Assembly (NCBI GenBank): GCA_944382045.1
Contig: CALWMT010000156.1
Span: 1 to 6,511, forward strand
DNA from: an uncultured Enterocloster sp.
Lineage (GTDB): Bacteria; Bacillota; Clostridia; Lachnospirales; Lachnospiraceae
Direction of reading: 5' to 3'
DNA length: 6,511 bases
The translations under genes were made by a program, and so were the position numbers. Positions 1-5,866 of the stretch are shown piece by piece (within the stretch, counting starts at the first letter, position 1; the number at the start of each line of letters is the position of its first letter). Below the pieces are notes generated by a model. That model ran no database searches and was not told the DNA's origin. It was given only the letters and a program-made list of their open reading frames with translations.

Positions 1-1494
1 GCGCCGCTGGGATATTTCGACGCGAATGCCTCCGGCCTTATCCGCAGCCGCCTGGACGCGGCGGCTGCGGAGACCGAGACGCTTCTGGCCCACAATCTGG
101 CGGATATTGTGGGCACCATCACCTTATTTCTGGCCATGCTGGTGATGATGTTCCTATTTGACTGGCGGATGGGAGCGGCCTGCCTGCTGGCCGCAGTTAT
201 CTCGGTGACGGCCATGTTTTCCATGATGGGCGGGAAAAATGCCCGCCTGATGGCGGAGTACCAGGCGGCCCAGGACCGCATGAGCAAGGCGGGGACGGAG
301 TATGTGCGCGGCATTCCCGTGGTGAAGATTTTCCAGCAGACGGTCTATTCCTTCAAGGCCTTTAAGGAGGCCATTGAAGATTACAGCGCAAAGGCTGAGT
401 ACTACCAGGCGGATGTGTGCCGGGTGCCCCAGGCCGTCAATCTCACATTTACAGAAGGGGCCTTTGTGTTCCTGGTGCCTGCGGCTCTGCTTCTGGCCCC
501 GGCCGCCTTAGCGGCTGCCCCGGCGCCTCTGGCAGGAGAGGGGGCGGCAGGGGGAGGCTTTGGGGTATTTCTGACAAACTTTGCCTTTTACGCAGTATTT
601 TCCGCCATCATCTCCACTGCGCTGGCAAAAATTATGTTCGCGGCCTCGGGCATGATGTTAGCCAGCACCGCCCTGGGCCGTATCGGGAAGGTGATGGATG
701 CCCCGAGCCTGGCGGCGCCTCAGAATCCCCGGCGGCCAGAAGGGGGCCGGGTGGAATTTAAGGACGTGAGCTTCACCTATGAGGGGGCCAAAGAGCCGGC
801 CCTTTCCCACGTATCGTTTAAGGCGGAGCCCGGACAGACAGTGGCGCTTGTGGGCCCCTCCGGGGGAGGAAAGACCACGGCGGCCAGCCTGATTCCCCGT
901 TTCTGGGACGCGTCCTCCGGCGCGGTGGAGATAGGCGGGGTAAATGTATCCCAAATCGATCCCCACGTCCTTATGGACCAGGTGGCCTTTGTGTTCCAGA
1001 ACAGCCGGCTTTTTAAAACCTCCATCCTGGAAAATGTCCGCGCCGCCCGGCCGGAGGCCCCGAGGGAGCAGGTCTTGGAAGCCCTGATGGCAGCCCAGTG
1101 CGGGGACATTCTGGAGAAGCTGCCCGACGGTATGGACACCCTCATTGGAACCGGGGGAACCTATCTCTCCGGCGGAGAACAACAGCGCATTGCCCTGGCC
1201 CGGGCCATTTTAAAGGATGCGCCCATTGTGGTGCTGGATGAGGCCACCGCCTTTGCAGACCCCGAAAACGAGGTGCTGATTCAGAAGGCATTTTCCGCGC
1301 TGACAAAGGGGCGCACGGTTATCATGATCGCCCACCGCCTGTCCACGGTTGTGGGAGCGGATAAGATTATAGTGCTGGATAGGGGGCGGGTCGTGGAGCA
1401 GGGAACCCATGAGGAGCTTGCGGCGGCGGGCGGCCTCTATGCCCGGATGTGGGCGGATTATAACCAGGCGGTTCAGTGGAAGATTACCAGGTAA
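1..1494 (+). CDS. ABC transporter half-molecule, permease fused to ATPase, IrtA/YbtP-like (5' partial)
   Basis: This reading frame is open from base 1, so the gene starts outside the window; 497 residues are present. Aligning its Tyr5-Phe6 with Tyr113-Phe114 of the next gene suggests about 105-110 N-terminal residues are missing. The visible membrane domain has hydrophobic stretches at roughly residues 37-75, 153-172 and 186-215, with an Ala/Gly/Pro-rich loop between the last two. The ATPase domain is complete: Walker A GPSGGGKTT (285-293), Q-loop Gln333, signature LSGGEQ (389-394), Walker B ending Asp413 with catalytic Glu414, and H-loop His445. The D-loop reads AFAD instead of the common SLD. 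From family knowledge this architecture belongs to type IV (exporter-fold) ABC proteins. The IrtAB/YbtPQ siderophore importers share it, and I infer that relationship from overall look and from the pairing with a second half-transporter 11 bases downstream. A multidrug-type exporter is the main alternative. Confidence 0.9.
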   Translation, partial: APLGYFDANASGLIRSRLDAAAAETETLLAHNLADIVGTITLFLAMLVMMFLFDWRMGAACLLAAVISVTAMFSMMGGKNARLMAEYQAAQDRMSKAGTEYVRGIPVVKIFQQTVYSFKAFKEAIEDYSAKAEYYQADVCRVPQAVNLTFTEGAFVFLVPAALLLAPAALAAAPAPLAGEGAAGGGFGVFLTNFAFYAVFSAIISTALAKIMFAASGMMLASTALGRIGKVMDAPSLAAPQNPRRPEGGRVEFKDVSFTYEGAKEPALSHVSFKAEPGQTVALVGPSGGGKTTAASLIPRFWDASSGAVEIGGVNVSQIDPHVLMDQVAFVFQNSRLFKTSILENVRAARPEAPREQVLEALMAAQCGDILEKLPDGMDTLIGTGGTYLSGGEQQRIALARAILKDAPIVVLDEATAFADPENEVLIQKAFSALTKGRTVIMIAHRLSTVVGADKIIVLDRGRVVEQGTHEELAAAGGLYARMWADYNQAVQWKITR

Positions 1495-1505
1495 GGGGAG
1501 GAAAA

Positions 1506-3251
1506 ATGATGTTCGGCGAAGCATTTAAACGCAAATACGCCCTGACGGACCGGGGCGTGGAAAATACAAAGAAGGGAACCTTCTGGACGGTGATTGTAAA
1601 TCTCGTCGTCATGGGAGGCGTCAGCATTCTCTGGCTGCTGATGTCCGGCTTTATGGGAACCCTGACAGAGGGGCGGGCGCTGCCCGGCGCGGCCCCGATG
1701 ATGGGAATGGTTGTCCTCTTTGTCCTTTTGTCCTTTGTGACCCATCTGCAGCAGTACAAGGCCACCTACGGGCTGGTGTACGGCGAGGTCAGGGACACCC
1801 GCATACGGCTGGCGGAGCAGCTGCGCAGGCTGCCGCTGGGGTATTTTGGAAAAAGGGATCTGGCGGACCTGACGGAAACCATCATGGGCGACGTGAACCG
1901 CATGGAACACGTGTGGTCCCATGTGCTGGGCTATCTCTATGGCTCCTACATTTCCACGGCCATCATTGCAGTCTGCCTGGCTGTCTATGACTGGCGGCTG
2001 GCCATTGCCTGCCTCTGGGGCGTGCCCGCAGCCTTCGGCCTGCTGTTCGGAAGCAGGAAAATCGCTGCCCGCCAGTCGGAGCGGATGAAGGAAGCGGCGG
2101 TTCGGGTTTCCGACGGCATCCAGGAGGCCCTGGAAAATGTCCGTGAAATCCGCGCGTCCAACCAGGAGGAGCGCTATCTGGCCGGCCTCAATCAGAAAAT
2201 CGACGAGCATGAGCGGATTACCATTCAGGGGGAGCTGGGCACCGGCGTCTTTGTCAATGCTGCCAGCGTGATTATGCGCCTGGGTGTGGCCACCACCATC
2301 CTTGTGGGAGCGGACCGGATTCTCTCCGGCCGCATTGACTTTATGCTGCTGTTCTTGTTTTTGATGGTTATCACCCGGGTCTATGCCCCCTTTGACCAGA
2401 GCCTGGCCCTCATCGCAGAGGTCTTTGTCTCCCAGGTATCGGCGGACCGCATGACGGAGATTTATGAGACGCCTGTAGCAGAGGGAACGGATGCATTTCA
2501 TCCCCAGGGGCACGATATTGTATTCGACCATGTGAGCTTTGCCTACGATGAGAAGGAGGTTCTGCGCGATGTGAGCTTTACCGCAAAGGAGGGGGAGGTG
2601 ACTGCCCTGGTAGGCCCCTCCGGCTCCGGAAAGAGTACCTGCGCCCGCCTGGCCGCAAGGCTGTGGGATGTGACGAAGGGAAGCATCCGGGTGGGCGGCG
2701 TGGATATTTCCACAGTGGATCCGGAGGTGCTTCTCAGGGACTACTCCATGGTATTTCAGGATGTGGTGCTGTTTGACGACACGGTGATGGAAAATATTCG
2801 TCTCGGAAAGCACGGCGCCACGGATGGGGAGGTGCTGGCCGCAGCCAGGGCGGCCAACTGCGATGCGTTCGTCCGCCGCCTGCCCCAGGGTTATGACACC
2901 CCTATCGGGGAAAATGGGGCCAGGCTTTCCGGCGGGGAGCGGCAGCGCATTTCCATTGCCCGGGCGCTTTTAAAGGACGCGCCCATCGTGCTGCTTGACG
3001 AGGCCACCGCCAGCCTGGATGTGGAGAATGAGACGCAGGTCCAGAAGGCCCTTTCCCGTCTGCTGGCCGGCAAGACCGTACTGGTTATCGCCCACCGGAT
3101 GCGCACGGTGGCCGGGGCTGACCATATCATTGTGCTGGAAAACGGAAGCGCAGCGGAGGAGGGGACTCCCGCCGAGCTGATGGAAAAGGGAGGACTTTAC
3201 CGGCGCATGACCGAGCTTCAGCGGGAGAGCGCAGGGTGGAGCCTAGGATAA
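1506..3251 (+). CDS. ABC transporter half-molecule, permease fused to ATPase, IrtB/YbtQ-like
   Basis: Complete 581-residue half-transporter that probably forms a heterodimer with the preceding gene in the cytoplasmic membrane. Start choice: AGGGGAGG at 1494-1501 lies 4 bases before ATG 1506 and 7 before the adjacent in-frame ATG 1509; either could be used, while an in-frame GTG at 1476 lies inside the upstream gene and has no such site. Membrane segments lie near residues 26-48, 66-84, 140-185 (two helices) and 248-295 (two helices). The ATPase domain shows Walker A GPSGSGKST (370-378), Q-loop Gln418, signature LSGGERQR (474-481), Walker B Asp498 with Glu499, a canonical SLD D-loop and H-loop His530, so this half looks fully catalytic. 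The ribosome site overlaps the end of the upstream gene, which supports one operon. The substrate cannot be read from the sequence; siderophore or metallophore uptake is inferred from family resemblance and from the binding protein at the far end of the window. Confidence 0.92.
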   Translation: MMFGEAFKRKYALTDRGVENTKKGTFWTVIVNLVVMGGVSILWLLMSGFMGTLTEGRALPGAAPMMGMVVLFVLLSFVTHLQQYKATYGLVYGEVRDTRIRLAEQLRRLPLGYFGKRDLADLTETIMGDVNRMEHVWSHVLGYLYGSYISTAIIAVCLAVYDWRLAIACLWGVPAAFGLLFGSRKIAARQSERMKEAAVRVSDGIQEALENVREIRASNQEERYLAGLNQKIDEHERITIQGELGTGVFVNAASVIMRLGVATTILVGADRILSGRIDFMLLFLFLMVITRVYAPFDQSLALIAEVFVSQVSADRMTEIYETPVAEGTDAFHPQGHDIVFDHVSFAYDEKEVLRDVSFTAKEGEVTALVGPSGSGKSTCARLAARLWDVTKGSIRVGGVDISTVDPEVLLRDYSMVFQDVVLFDDTVMENIRLGKHGATDGEVLAAARAANCDAFVRRLPQGYDTPIGENGARLSGGERQRISIARALLKDAPIVLLDEATASLDVENETQVQKALSRLLAGKTVLVIAHRMRTVAGADHIIVLENGSAAEEGTPAELMEKGGLYRRMTELQRESAGWSLG

Positions 3252-3254
3252 AAT

Positions 3255-3371
3255 ATGGCGCTGTCCCTTGCGGAGATGGGCCTCTCCGCAGAGAAAATCG
3301 CGGAGGCAGCCAAGGTCAGCGTCCAGATGGTTCAGGAATGGCTGATGGGGAAAACGGATTTGGCAAAATAG
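3255..3371 (+). pseudogene. Remnant of C-terminal tail of an Rpn/PD-(D/E)XK nuclease-type protein
   Basis: A 38-codon open frame begins 3 bases after the transporter stop, in the same frame, and ends at TAG 3369-3371. Its product contains EMGLSAEKIAEAAKVSVQMV followed by QEWL, a compact helix-turn-helix-like pattern. From memory this resembles the last residues of Rpn-family (recombination-promoting nuclease/transposase-like) proteins common in Lachnospiraceae, where 'GLS-x-EKIA-x-x-x-x-VSV-x-x-VQ-x-WL' tails occur. No nuclease core is present, and the only upstream ribosome-site-like bases (GGAG, TAGGAT) lie within the end of the transporter gene. I therefore read it as a truncated leftover rather than a working gene. 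It could still be translated by coupling, or be a small protein of its own. No database comparison was possible. Confidence 0.45.
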
Positions 3372-3384
3372 GAAGATAGGAAAG

Positions 3385-3428
3385 AAAAACGCTGCGGAGC
3401 GCTCTGTCAATGCCTCCGCAGCGTTTTT
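3385..3428. terminator. Bidirectional intrinsic terminator between convergent operons
   Basis: A perfect 15-base inverted repeat: AAAAACGCTGCGGAG at 3385-3399 and its complement at 3414-3428, with a 14-base loop. The stem is GC-rich in the middle and the outer five pairs supply a T-run on either strand (3424-3428 on +, 3389-3385 on -). It can therefore end transcripts from the ABC operon on the + strand and from the methyltransferase gene, whose stop codon is at 3445, on the - strand. Confidence 0.9.
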
Positions 3429-3444
3429 GGCAAGCTGGAAAATC

Positions 3445-4233
3445 CTATTTTTTCCCGTAAAGCAGCCCTACCCCGTAAAGCATCCAGGGAGCCTGGACGT
3501 ATCTGGGGATCCAGCGTTCCCGCTCTATAAATGGGATGTAATGGACTTCCTGAAAGCCTTCCTGACGCAGCCCTTCAGTAAACTCTTCCATATTGCCGTA
3601 GAGTTTTTCCTGGGAGAAGAGATCCTGAAGGGAGAAGCTGCCGCCCTTTTTTAATACGCGGAGGGCTTCCTGCACCACCTTGCGCTTGTCCTTCTCGGAG
3701 CGCACTTCGTGGAAGACAAAATTGCTGACTATCGCGTCAAAGGATTCATCCGGAAAATCCAAATGGGCGGCATCCCCTTTTTGAAAAGACACCCGGTTCT
3801 GCACTCCCTCAATGGCGGCGTTCTGCTCGCACTGTTCCTTTGCGTAGCTCCATTCCTTTCCCCAGAAATCGATTCCTACTGTGCGGGACTTGGGAAAGGC
3901 CTTGGCGCAGCGGTTTGTAAGTGCGCCGGAGCCGCAGCCGATATCGAGAAGGGTTCCTCTTCCGTCCCAGTCCAGGTGATTTAACAAATGCTGGTGGATT
4001 TTTCCCATCAGGCCGCCATGGTTAAAATCGAAGAGAAGACGGCAGCGGAGCATATAGATCCACAGTACCAGAAAGGCTGCCAGCAATATGCCGCTTATAA
4101 GGGCGGGAACCGGCGAGGGCAGCAGGCTGGCCAGTAAAAGTGTGGTAAGAAGCAGCAGGAACGCCAGAGCGCCCATGGCTTTCATCATGGCAAGGGGCAC
4201 CCAGTTTCCGTAGTCAGGTTTTGTTGGTTTCAT
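3445..4233 (-). CDS. Membrane-anchored class I SAM-dependent methyltransferase
   Basis: A 262-residue protein with an N-terminal membrane anchor and a C-terminal Rossmann-type methyltransferase domain. Two hydrophobic segments lie at about residues 20-38 and 42-62. The catalytic domain has motif I LLDIGCGSGAL (95-105), the acidic residue after beta-2 (Asp122, in VGID), a GDAAHLDFP motif III region (153-161), and motif IV-like DAIVSNFVFHE (166-176). The C-terminal part has a KKGG turn before beta-5, as usual for the family. The start is fixed by AAAGGAGGT (4241-4249) placed 7 bases before ATG 4233. The gene lies downstream of the tetR gene on the same strand, but a terminator separates them, so it probably has its own promoter next to a palindrome at 4251-4264. 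The methylated substrate is unknown. Because of the membrane anchor, a lipid or other hydrophobic substrate is possible, but this is inference. Confidence 0.9.
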   Translation of the reverse strand: MKPTKPDYGNWVPLAMMKAMGALAFLLLLTTLLLASLLPSPVPALISGILLAAFLVLWIYMLRCRLLFDFNHGGLMGKIHQHLLNHLDWDGRGTLLDIGCGSGALTNRCAKAFPKSRTVGIDFWGKEWSYAKEQCEQNAAIEGVQNRVSFQKGDAAHLDFPDESFDAIVSNFVFHEVRSEKDKRKVVQEALRVLKKGGSFSLQDLFSQEKLYGNMEEFTEGLRQEGFQEVHYIPFIERERWIPRYVQAPWMLYGVGLLYGKK

Positions 4234-4250
4234 GGTAAAGACCTCCTTTG

Positions 4251-4264
4251 ATAACAGTTGTTAT
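4251..4264. promoter_or_regulatory. Palindrome ATAACA-GT-TGTTAT before the methyltransferase, candidate TetR operator
   Basis: ATAACA (4251-4256) and TGTTAT (4259-4264) form a perfect 6+6 bp dyad with a 2-base centre, immediately upstream of the methyltransferase ribosome site. A third TGTTAT copy lies at 4269-4274, 10 bp (about one helical turn) further upstream. TetR-family regulators usually bind short palindromes near the genes they control, and the tetR gene is directly adjacent. The assignment to that regulator is inferred. Confidence 0.4.
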
Positions 4265-4279
4265 GGTTTGTTATGTAAA
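4251..4279 (-). promoter_or_regulatory. Possible methyltransferase promoter overlapping the tetR terminator tail
   Basis: On the minus strand TTTACA (4279-4274, 5 of 6 consensus) is followed after 17 bases by TGTTAT (4256-4251, 4 of 6). The -35 would use the T-run of the tetR terminator and the -10 would lie inside the palindrome. Against it: transcription would then begin within the AAAGGAGGT ribosome site, which would weaken translation. The promoter may instead lie further upstream. Confidence 0.25.
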
Positions 4280-4307
4280 AAGCCCAGGGCGTTTGGCCCC
4301 AGGCTTT
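4277..4307 (-). terminator. Intrinsic terminator of tetR, overlapping its stop codon
   Basis: Read on the minus strand, AAAGCCTGGGGC (4307-4296), loop CAAAC, and GCCCTGGGCTTT (4290-4279) form a 12-bp stem in RNA with two central G-U wobbles, followed by a run of U ending at 4277. On the plus strand the wobbles become C-A mismatches, so the structure favours leftward transcripts. The first stem bases belong to the tetR stop codon (4306-4308). Confidence 0.7.
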
Positions 4308-4908
4308 AGTTTTCCATATCAGTATTATGAGCTTGTCCGGCGGTCAGATGCCGAAATCCTCCGTCAGCGTAGACGCCGATCTGCCGCGTCAGTCTTAAAA
4401 GCTGCTCCATAGAATAATCCCCTTTTAAAAGCTCCAGAAATCCTTTCATCCTCATCTCCGCCAAAATACGGATCAGCTCCGGCTCCGCCGCTCCATCGCC
4501 GAACCGCTGGAAAAAGAGGGAAAACATTTCCCGTATCTGCCGGTAGAGCTCTTCAGAGTAGGAGGCATACCGGGTTCCTGCGGATTTCTCCAGAAGGAGA
4601 AGGATTTCATCCTTTCGGCGGTATAGAAATTCCATCAACCGGGCATCGCAGTCCGCCCCTGTTTCCAGTTCGTGAAATTCTAGCTCCAACAGCTCGTTTC
4701 CAAGGACGGAGAGTTCGTTGGCCGTATCCGAGACGATCTGGCAAAAGAGCTCCTCTTTATTGCGGAAGAAGAAGTAGACGGCTCCAGTCGTCACACCCGC
4801 TTTTTGGCAGATGCGCCGCAGGGAGGCCTTCTCGAATCCCATAGCTAAAAATTCCTCTTTCGCACAGCTCAGTAATTTGGTTCGGCTTTCCTGCCTGACT
4901 TCTTTCAT
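4306..4908 (-). CDS. TetR/AcrR-family transcriptional regulator
   Basis: A 200-residue protein of normal TetR-family length. The N-terminal DNA-binding domain covers about residues 8-55: helix 1 with LLSCAKEEFLAMGFEKAS, then the helix-turn-helix LRRICQKAGVTTGAVYFFF (30-48) and the NKEELF (50-55) that typically ends it. The remaining residues form the variable helical ligand-binding and dimerisation domain, so the ligand cannot be predicted. The start is the only good ATG; AGGA occurs about 11 bases upstream and again directly next to the ATG, so the ribosome site is weak. A strong promoter lies at 4955-4983 and its start region carries a GTTAG-type dyad. The downstream methyltransferase is the most likely target, based on adjacency and a palindrome before that gene; the divergent Crp/Fnr gene is a second possible target. 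Confidence 0.92.
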   Translation of the reverse strand: MKEVRQESRTKLLSCAKEEFLAMGFEKASLRRICQKAGVTTGAVYFFFRNKEELFCQIVSDTANELSVLGNELLELEFHELETGADCDARLMEFLYRRKDEILLLLEKSAGTRYASYSEELYRQIREMFSLFFQRFGDGAAEPELIRILAEMRMKGFLELLKGDYSMEQLLRLTRQIGVYADGGFRHLTAGQAHNTDMEN

Positions 4909-4935
4909 TCCTGCCGTTTTCCTGTTTGGGTTATT

Positions 4936-4953
4936 GGTTAGTTTATGCTAATT
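4936..4953. promoter_or_regulatory. GTTAG-N6-CTAAC-type site over the tetR transcription start
   Basis: GGTTAG-TTTATG-CTAATT; 9 of the 10 specified bases match GTTAG-N6-CTAAC, and TTAG/CTAA is a perfect dyad. It starts 1 base after the tetR -10 element and covers its expected start point near 4948, where a bound protein would block transcription. The Crp/Fnr protein encoded next door is the inferred binder. Confidence 0.5.
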
Positions 4954-4954
4954 C

Positions 4955-4983
4955 ATTATACGATATAGTTTTATAAATTGCAA
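4955..4983 (-). promoter_or_regulatory. tetR promoter
   Basis: On the minus strand TTGCAA (4983-4978, 4 of 6 consensus) is followed after exactly 17 bases by a perfect TATAAT (4960-4955). The expected start is near 4948, giving a leader of about 40 bases before the tetR ATG. Confidence 0.75.
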
Positions 4984-5025
4984 GAGAAATAGGGCAAATT
5001 GAATCTGGAATTCATAAGAATCGTT

Positions 5026-5034
5026 TGCTATAAT
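5026..5034 (+). promoter_or_regulatory. Extended -10 promoter of the Crp/Fnr gene
   Basis: TGCTATAAT is a perfect -10 box preceded by the TGn extension. The -35 region is poor (TGGAAT at 5006-5011 with 17-base spacing, 3 of 6), which fits an extended -10 promoter. The expected start is near 5041, giving a leader of about 83 bases that contains two GTTAG-type sites. Confidence 0.65.
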
Positions 5035-5040
5035 GTTAAT

Positions 5041-5058
5041 GGTTAGTTATAATTAACT
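5041..5058. promoter_or_regulatory. GTTAG-N6-CTAAC-type site at the Crp/Fnr gene transcription start
   Basis: GGTTAG-TTATAA-TTAACT; 9 of the 10 specified bases match GTTAG-N6-CTAAC, and the 16-base core 5042-5057 is palindromic at 14 positions. It lies at the expected transcription start, a typical place for negative autoregulation. An overlapping outer dyad GTTAAT-N11-ATTAAC (5035-5057) is also present. Confidence 0.5.
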
Positions 5059-5067
5059 TTCTGCCGA

Positions 5068-5085
5068 AATTAGCATCAGCAAACT
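5068..5085. promoter_or_regulatory. Weaker GTTAG-type site in the Crp/Fnr leader
   Basis: AATTAG-CATCAG-CAAACT matches 8 of the 10 specified bases of GTTAG-N6-CTAAC and is centred 27 bp downstream of the site at 5041-5058. It shares AATTAGCAT with the minus-strand reading of the tetR site. It also overlaps a small hairpin, ATCAG-CAAA-CTGAT (5075-5088), so the resemblance may be partly accidental. Confidence 0.3.
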
Positions 5086-5123
5086 GATTGAACGGTATAT
5101 TGAGTGATAGACCAGGAGGCGTT

Positions 5124-5843
5124 ATGAAGTTATTTTCTGATGAGGAACTTGAGGGCTTGTGCGGCAGCTCGATATTTCAGGCGATCCCTAAGGAGAAATA
5201 TTGTCATATTTTTGAGTGCCTGAAAGCGAATAAGGCTGTTTTTGAAGGAGGCAGTATTCTTTACGGGCCTGGAAGCAGTAAAAAATATGCCGGCATCCTG
5301 TTAAACGGCAGTATGGAGGAATGCCTATATGACGAGGAAGGAGGCCAGGTGACGCTAATACGGCTTCAAAAAGGGGATGTTTTCGGGGCAGAATGCTCCT
5401 GCTCCGCTGAGCTTTTCAATCAGGTATATTTGAGAGCCCTGACAAGATGCTGCATTATGACGCTGGATTTTTCTGTACTGCTGTCGGAAAAGACCATGAC
5501 TTGTCCGTACAGGCTCCAGGTCACGGCCAATCTTCTTCAGGAATTTGCAAGGCAGGTGACCTTCCTGACAACGCGGATCCACATTTTAAGCCAGAAGAGA
5601 CTGAGGGATAAGCTTAAGCTGTATCTTGGGTCATTAGAACGGACAGAGGATGGGTATGTGCACATCCCTTTCAGCAGATCCGCTCTTTCAGAATTCCTTT
5701 ATGCTGACCGAAGCGCCGTATCAAGGGAGCTATGCCGCATGAGAGATGAAGGATTAATCGAGCTTTATGGAAATCGTGTAAGGATTATTGAAAAAAATCC
5801 ATTTGCCTCGAGAATTGTTGCCATGGCAACCGACAGACCATAA
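5124..5843 (+). CDS. Crp/Fnr-family transcriptional regulator, cysteine-rich
   Basis: A 239-residue regulator with an N-terminal cyclic-nucleotide-binding-type beta-barrel (about 15-120), a dimerisation helix (about 130-165) and a C-terminal winged helix-turn-helix. The helix-turn-helix region is FSRSALSEFLYADRSAVSREL (183-203), with the recognition helix near Arg196-Arg207. The barrel is recognisable from GGSILYGPGSSKKYAGILLNG and LQKGDVFGAE, but the cAMP-contacting residues of enterobacterial Crp are not evident, so the effector is unknown. Ten cysteines (13, 27, 32, 67, 91, 93, 109, 110, 127, 204) are many for this size and include CxC and CC pairs. The start is set by AGGAGG (5114-5119) 4 bases before ATG 5124; an in-frame TTG at 5088 lacks such a site. 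The gene looks more AT-rich than the transporter genes. It is followed after 86 bases by the binding-protein gene with no terminator between, so some co-transcription is possible. Confidence 0.9.
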   Translation: MKLFSDEELEGLCGSSIFQAIPKEKYCHIFECLKANKAVFEGGSILYGPGSSKKYAGILLNGSMEECLYDEEGGQVTLIRLQKGDVFGAECSCSAELFNQVYLRALTRCCIMTLDFSVLLSEKTMTCPYRLQVTANLLQEFARQVTFLTTRIHILSQKRLRDKLKLYLGSLERTEDGYVHIPFSRSALSEFLYADRSAVSRELCRMRDEGLIELYGNRVRIIEKNPFASRIVAMATDRP

Positions 5844-5846
5844 AAA
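5818..5846 (+). promoter_or_regulatory. Possible promoter of the binding-protein operon
   Basis: TTGCCA (5818-5823, 5 of 6 consensus) and TAAAAA (5841-5846, 4 of 6) are 17 bases apart, overlapping the end of the Crp/Fnr gene. The start would be near 5853, placing the dyad at 5867-5884 just downstream of it. The -10 match is modest, so this is tentative. Confidence 0.25.
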
Positions 5847-5866
5847 TAGTGCTAAACTTATACGGA

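Noticed and set aside
658..1182. Antisense open frames opposite the first ATPase domain
   Set aside because: They overlap the Walker A and signature coding region, have no ribosome site and show no domain; they are composition-driven.
1473..2813. Long antisense open frame of 446 codons opposite the second ABC transporter gene
   Set aside because: The plus strand here carries a clear ABC transporter with all motifs; the antisense product is rich in His, Gln and Gly without a recognisable domain, as expected from a shadow of a GC-rich gene.
4260..4275. Resemblance of GTTATGGTTTGTTATG before the methyltransferase to the GTTAATGGTTAGTTAT stretch before the Crp/Fnr gene
   Set aside because: It aligns well only with a one-base gap and lacks the CTAA half-site, so it was not counted as a member of the GTTAG-N6-CTAAC family; it could still reflect a TetR half-site shared by both promoters.
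4930..5060. Fur-type iron box in the divergent control region
   Set aside because: The region is AT-rich with ATAAT stretches, but no 19-bp GATAATGATAATCATTATC-like site with a convincing match was seen.
5075..5088. ATCAG-CAAA-CTGAT hairpin as a riboswitch or attenuator in the Crp/Fnr leader
   Set aside because: Only a 5-bp stem with no T-run and no larger conserved fold; it is too small to support an RNA regulator.
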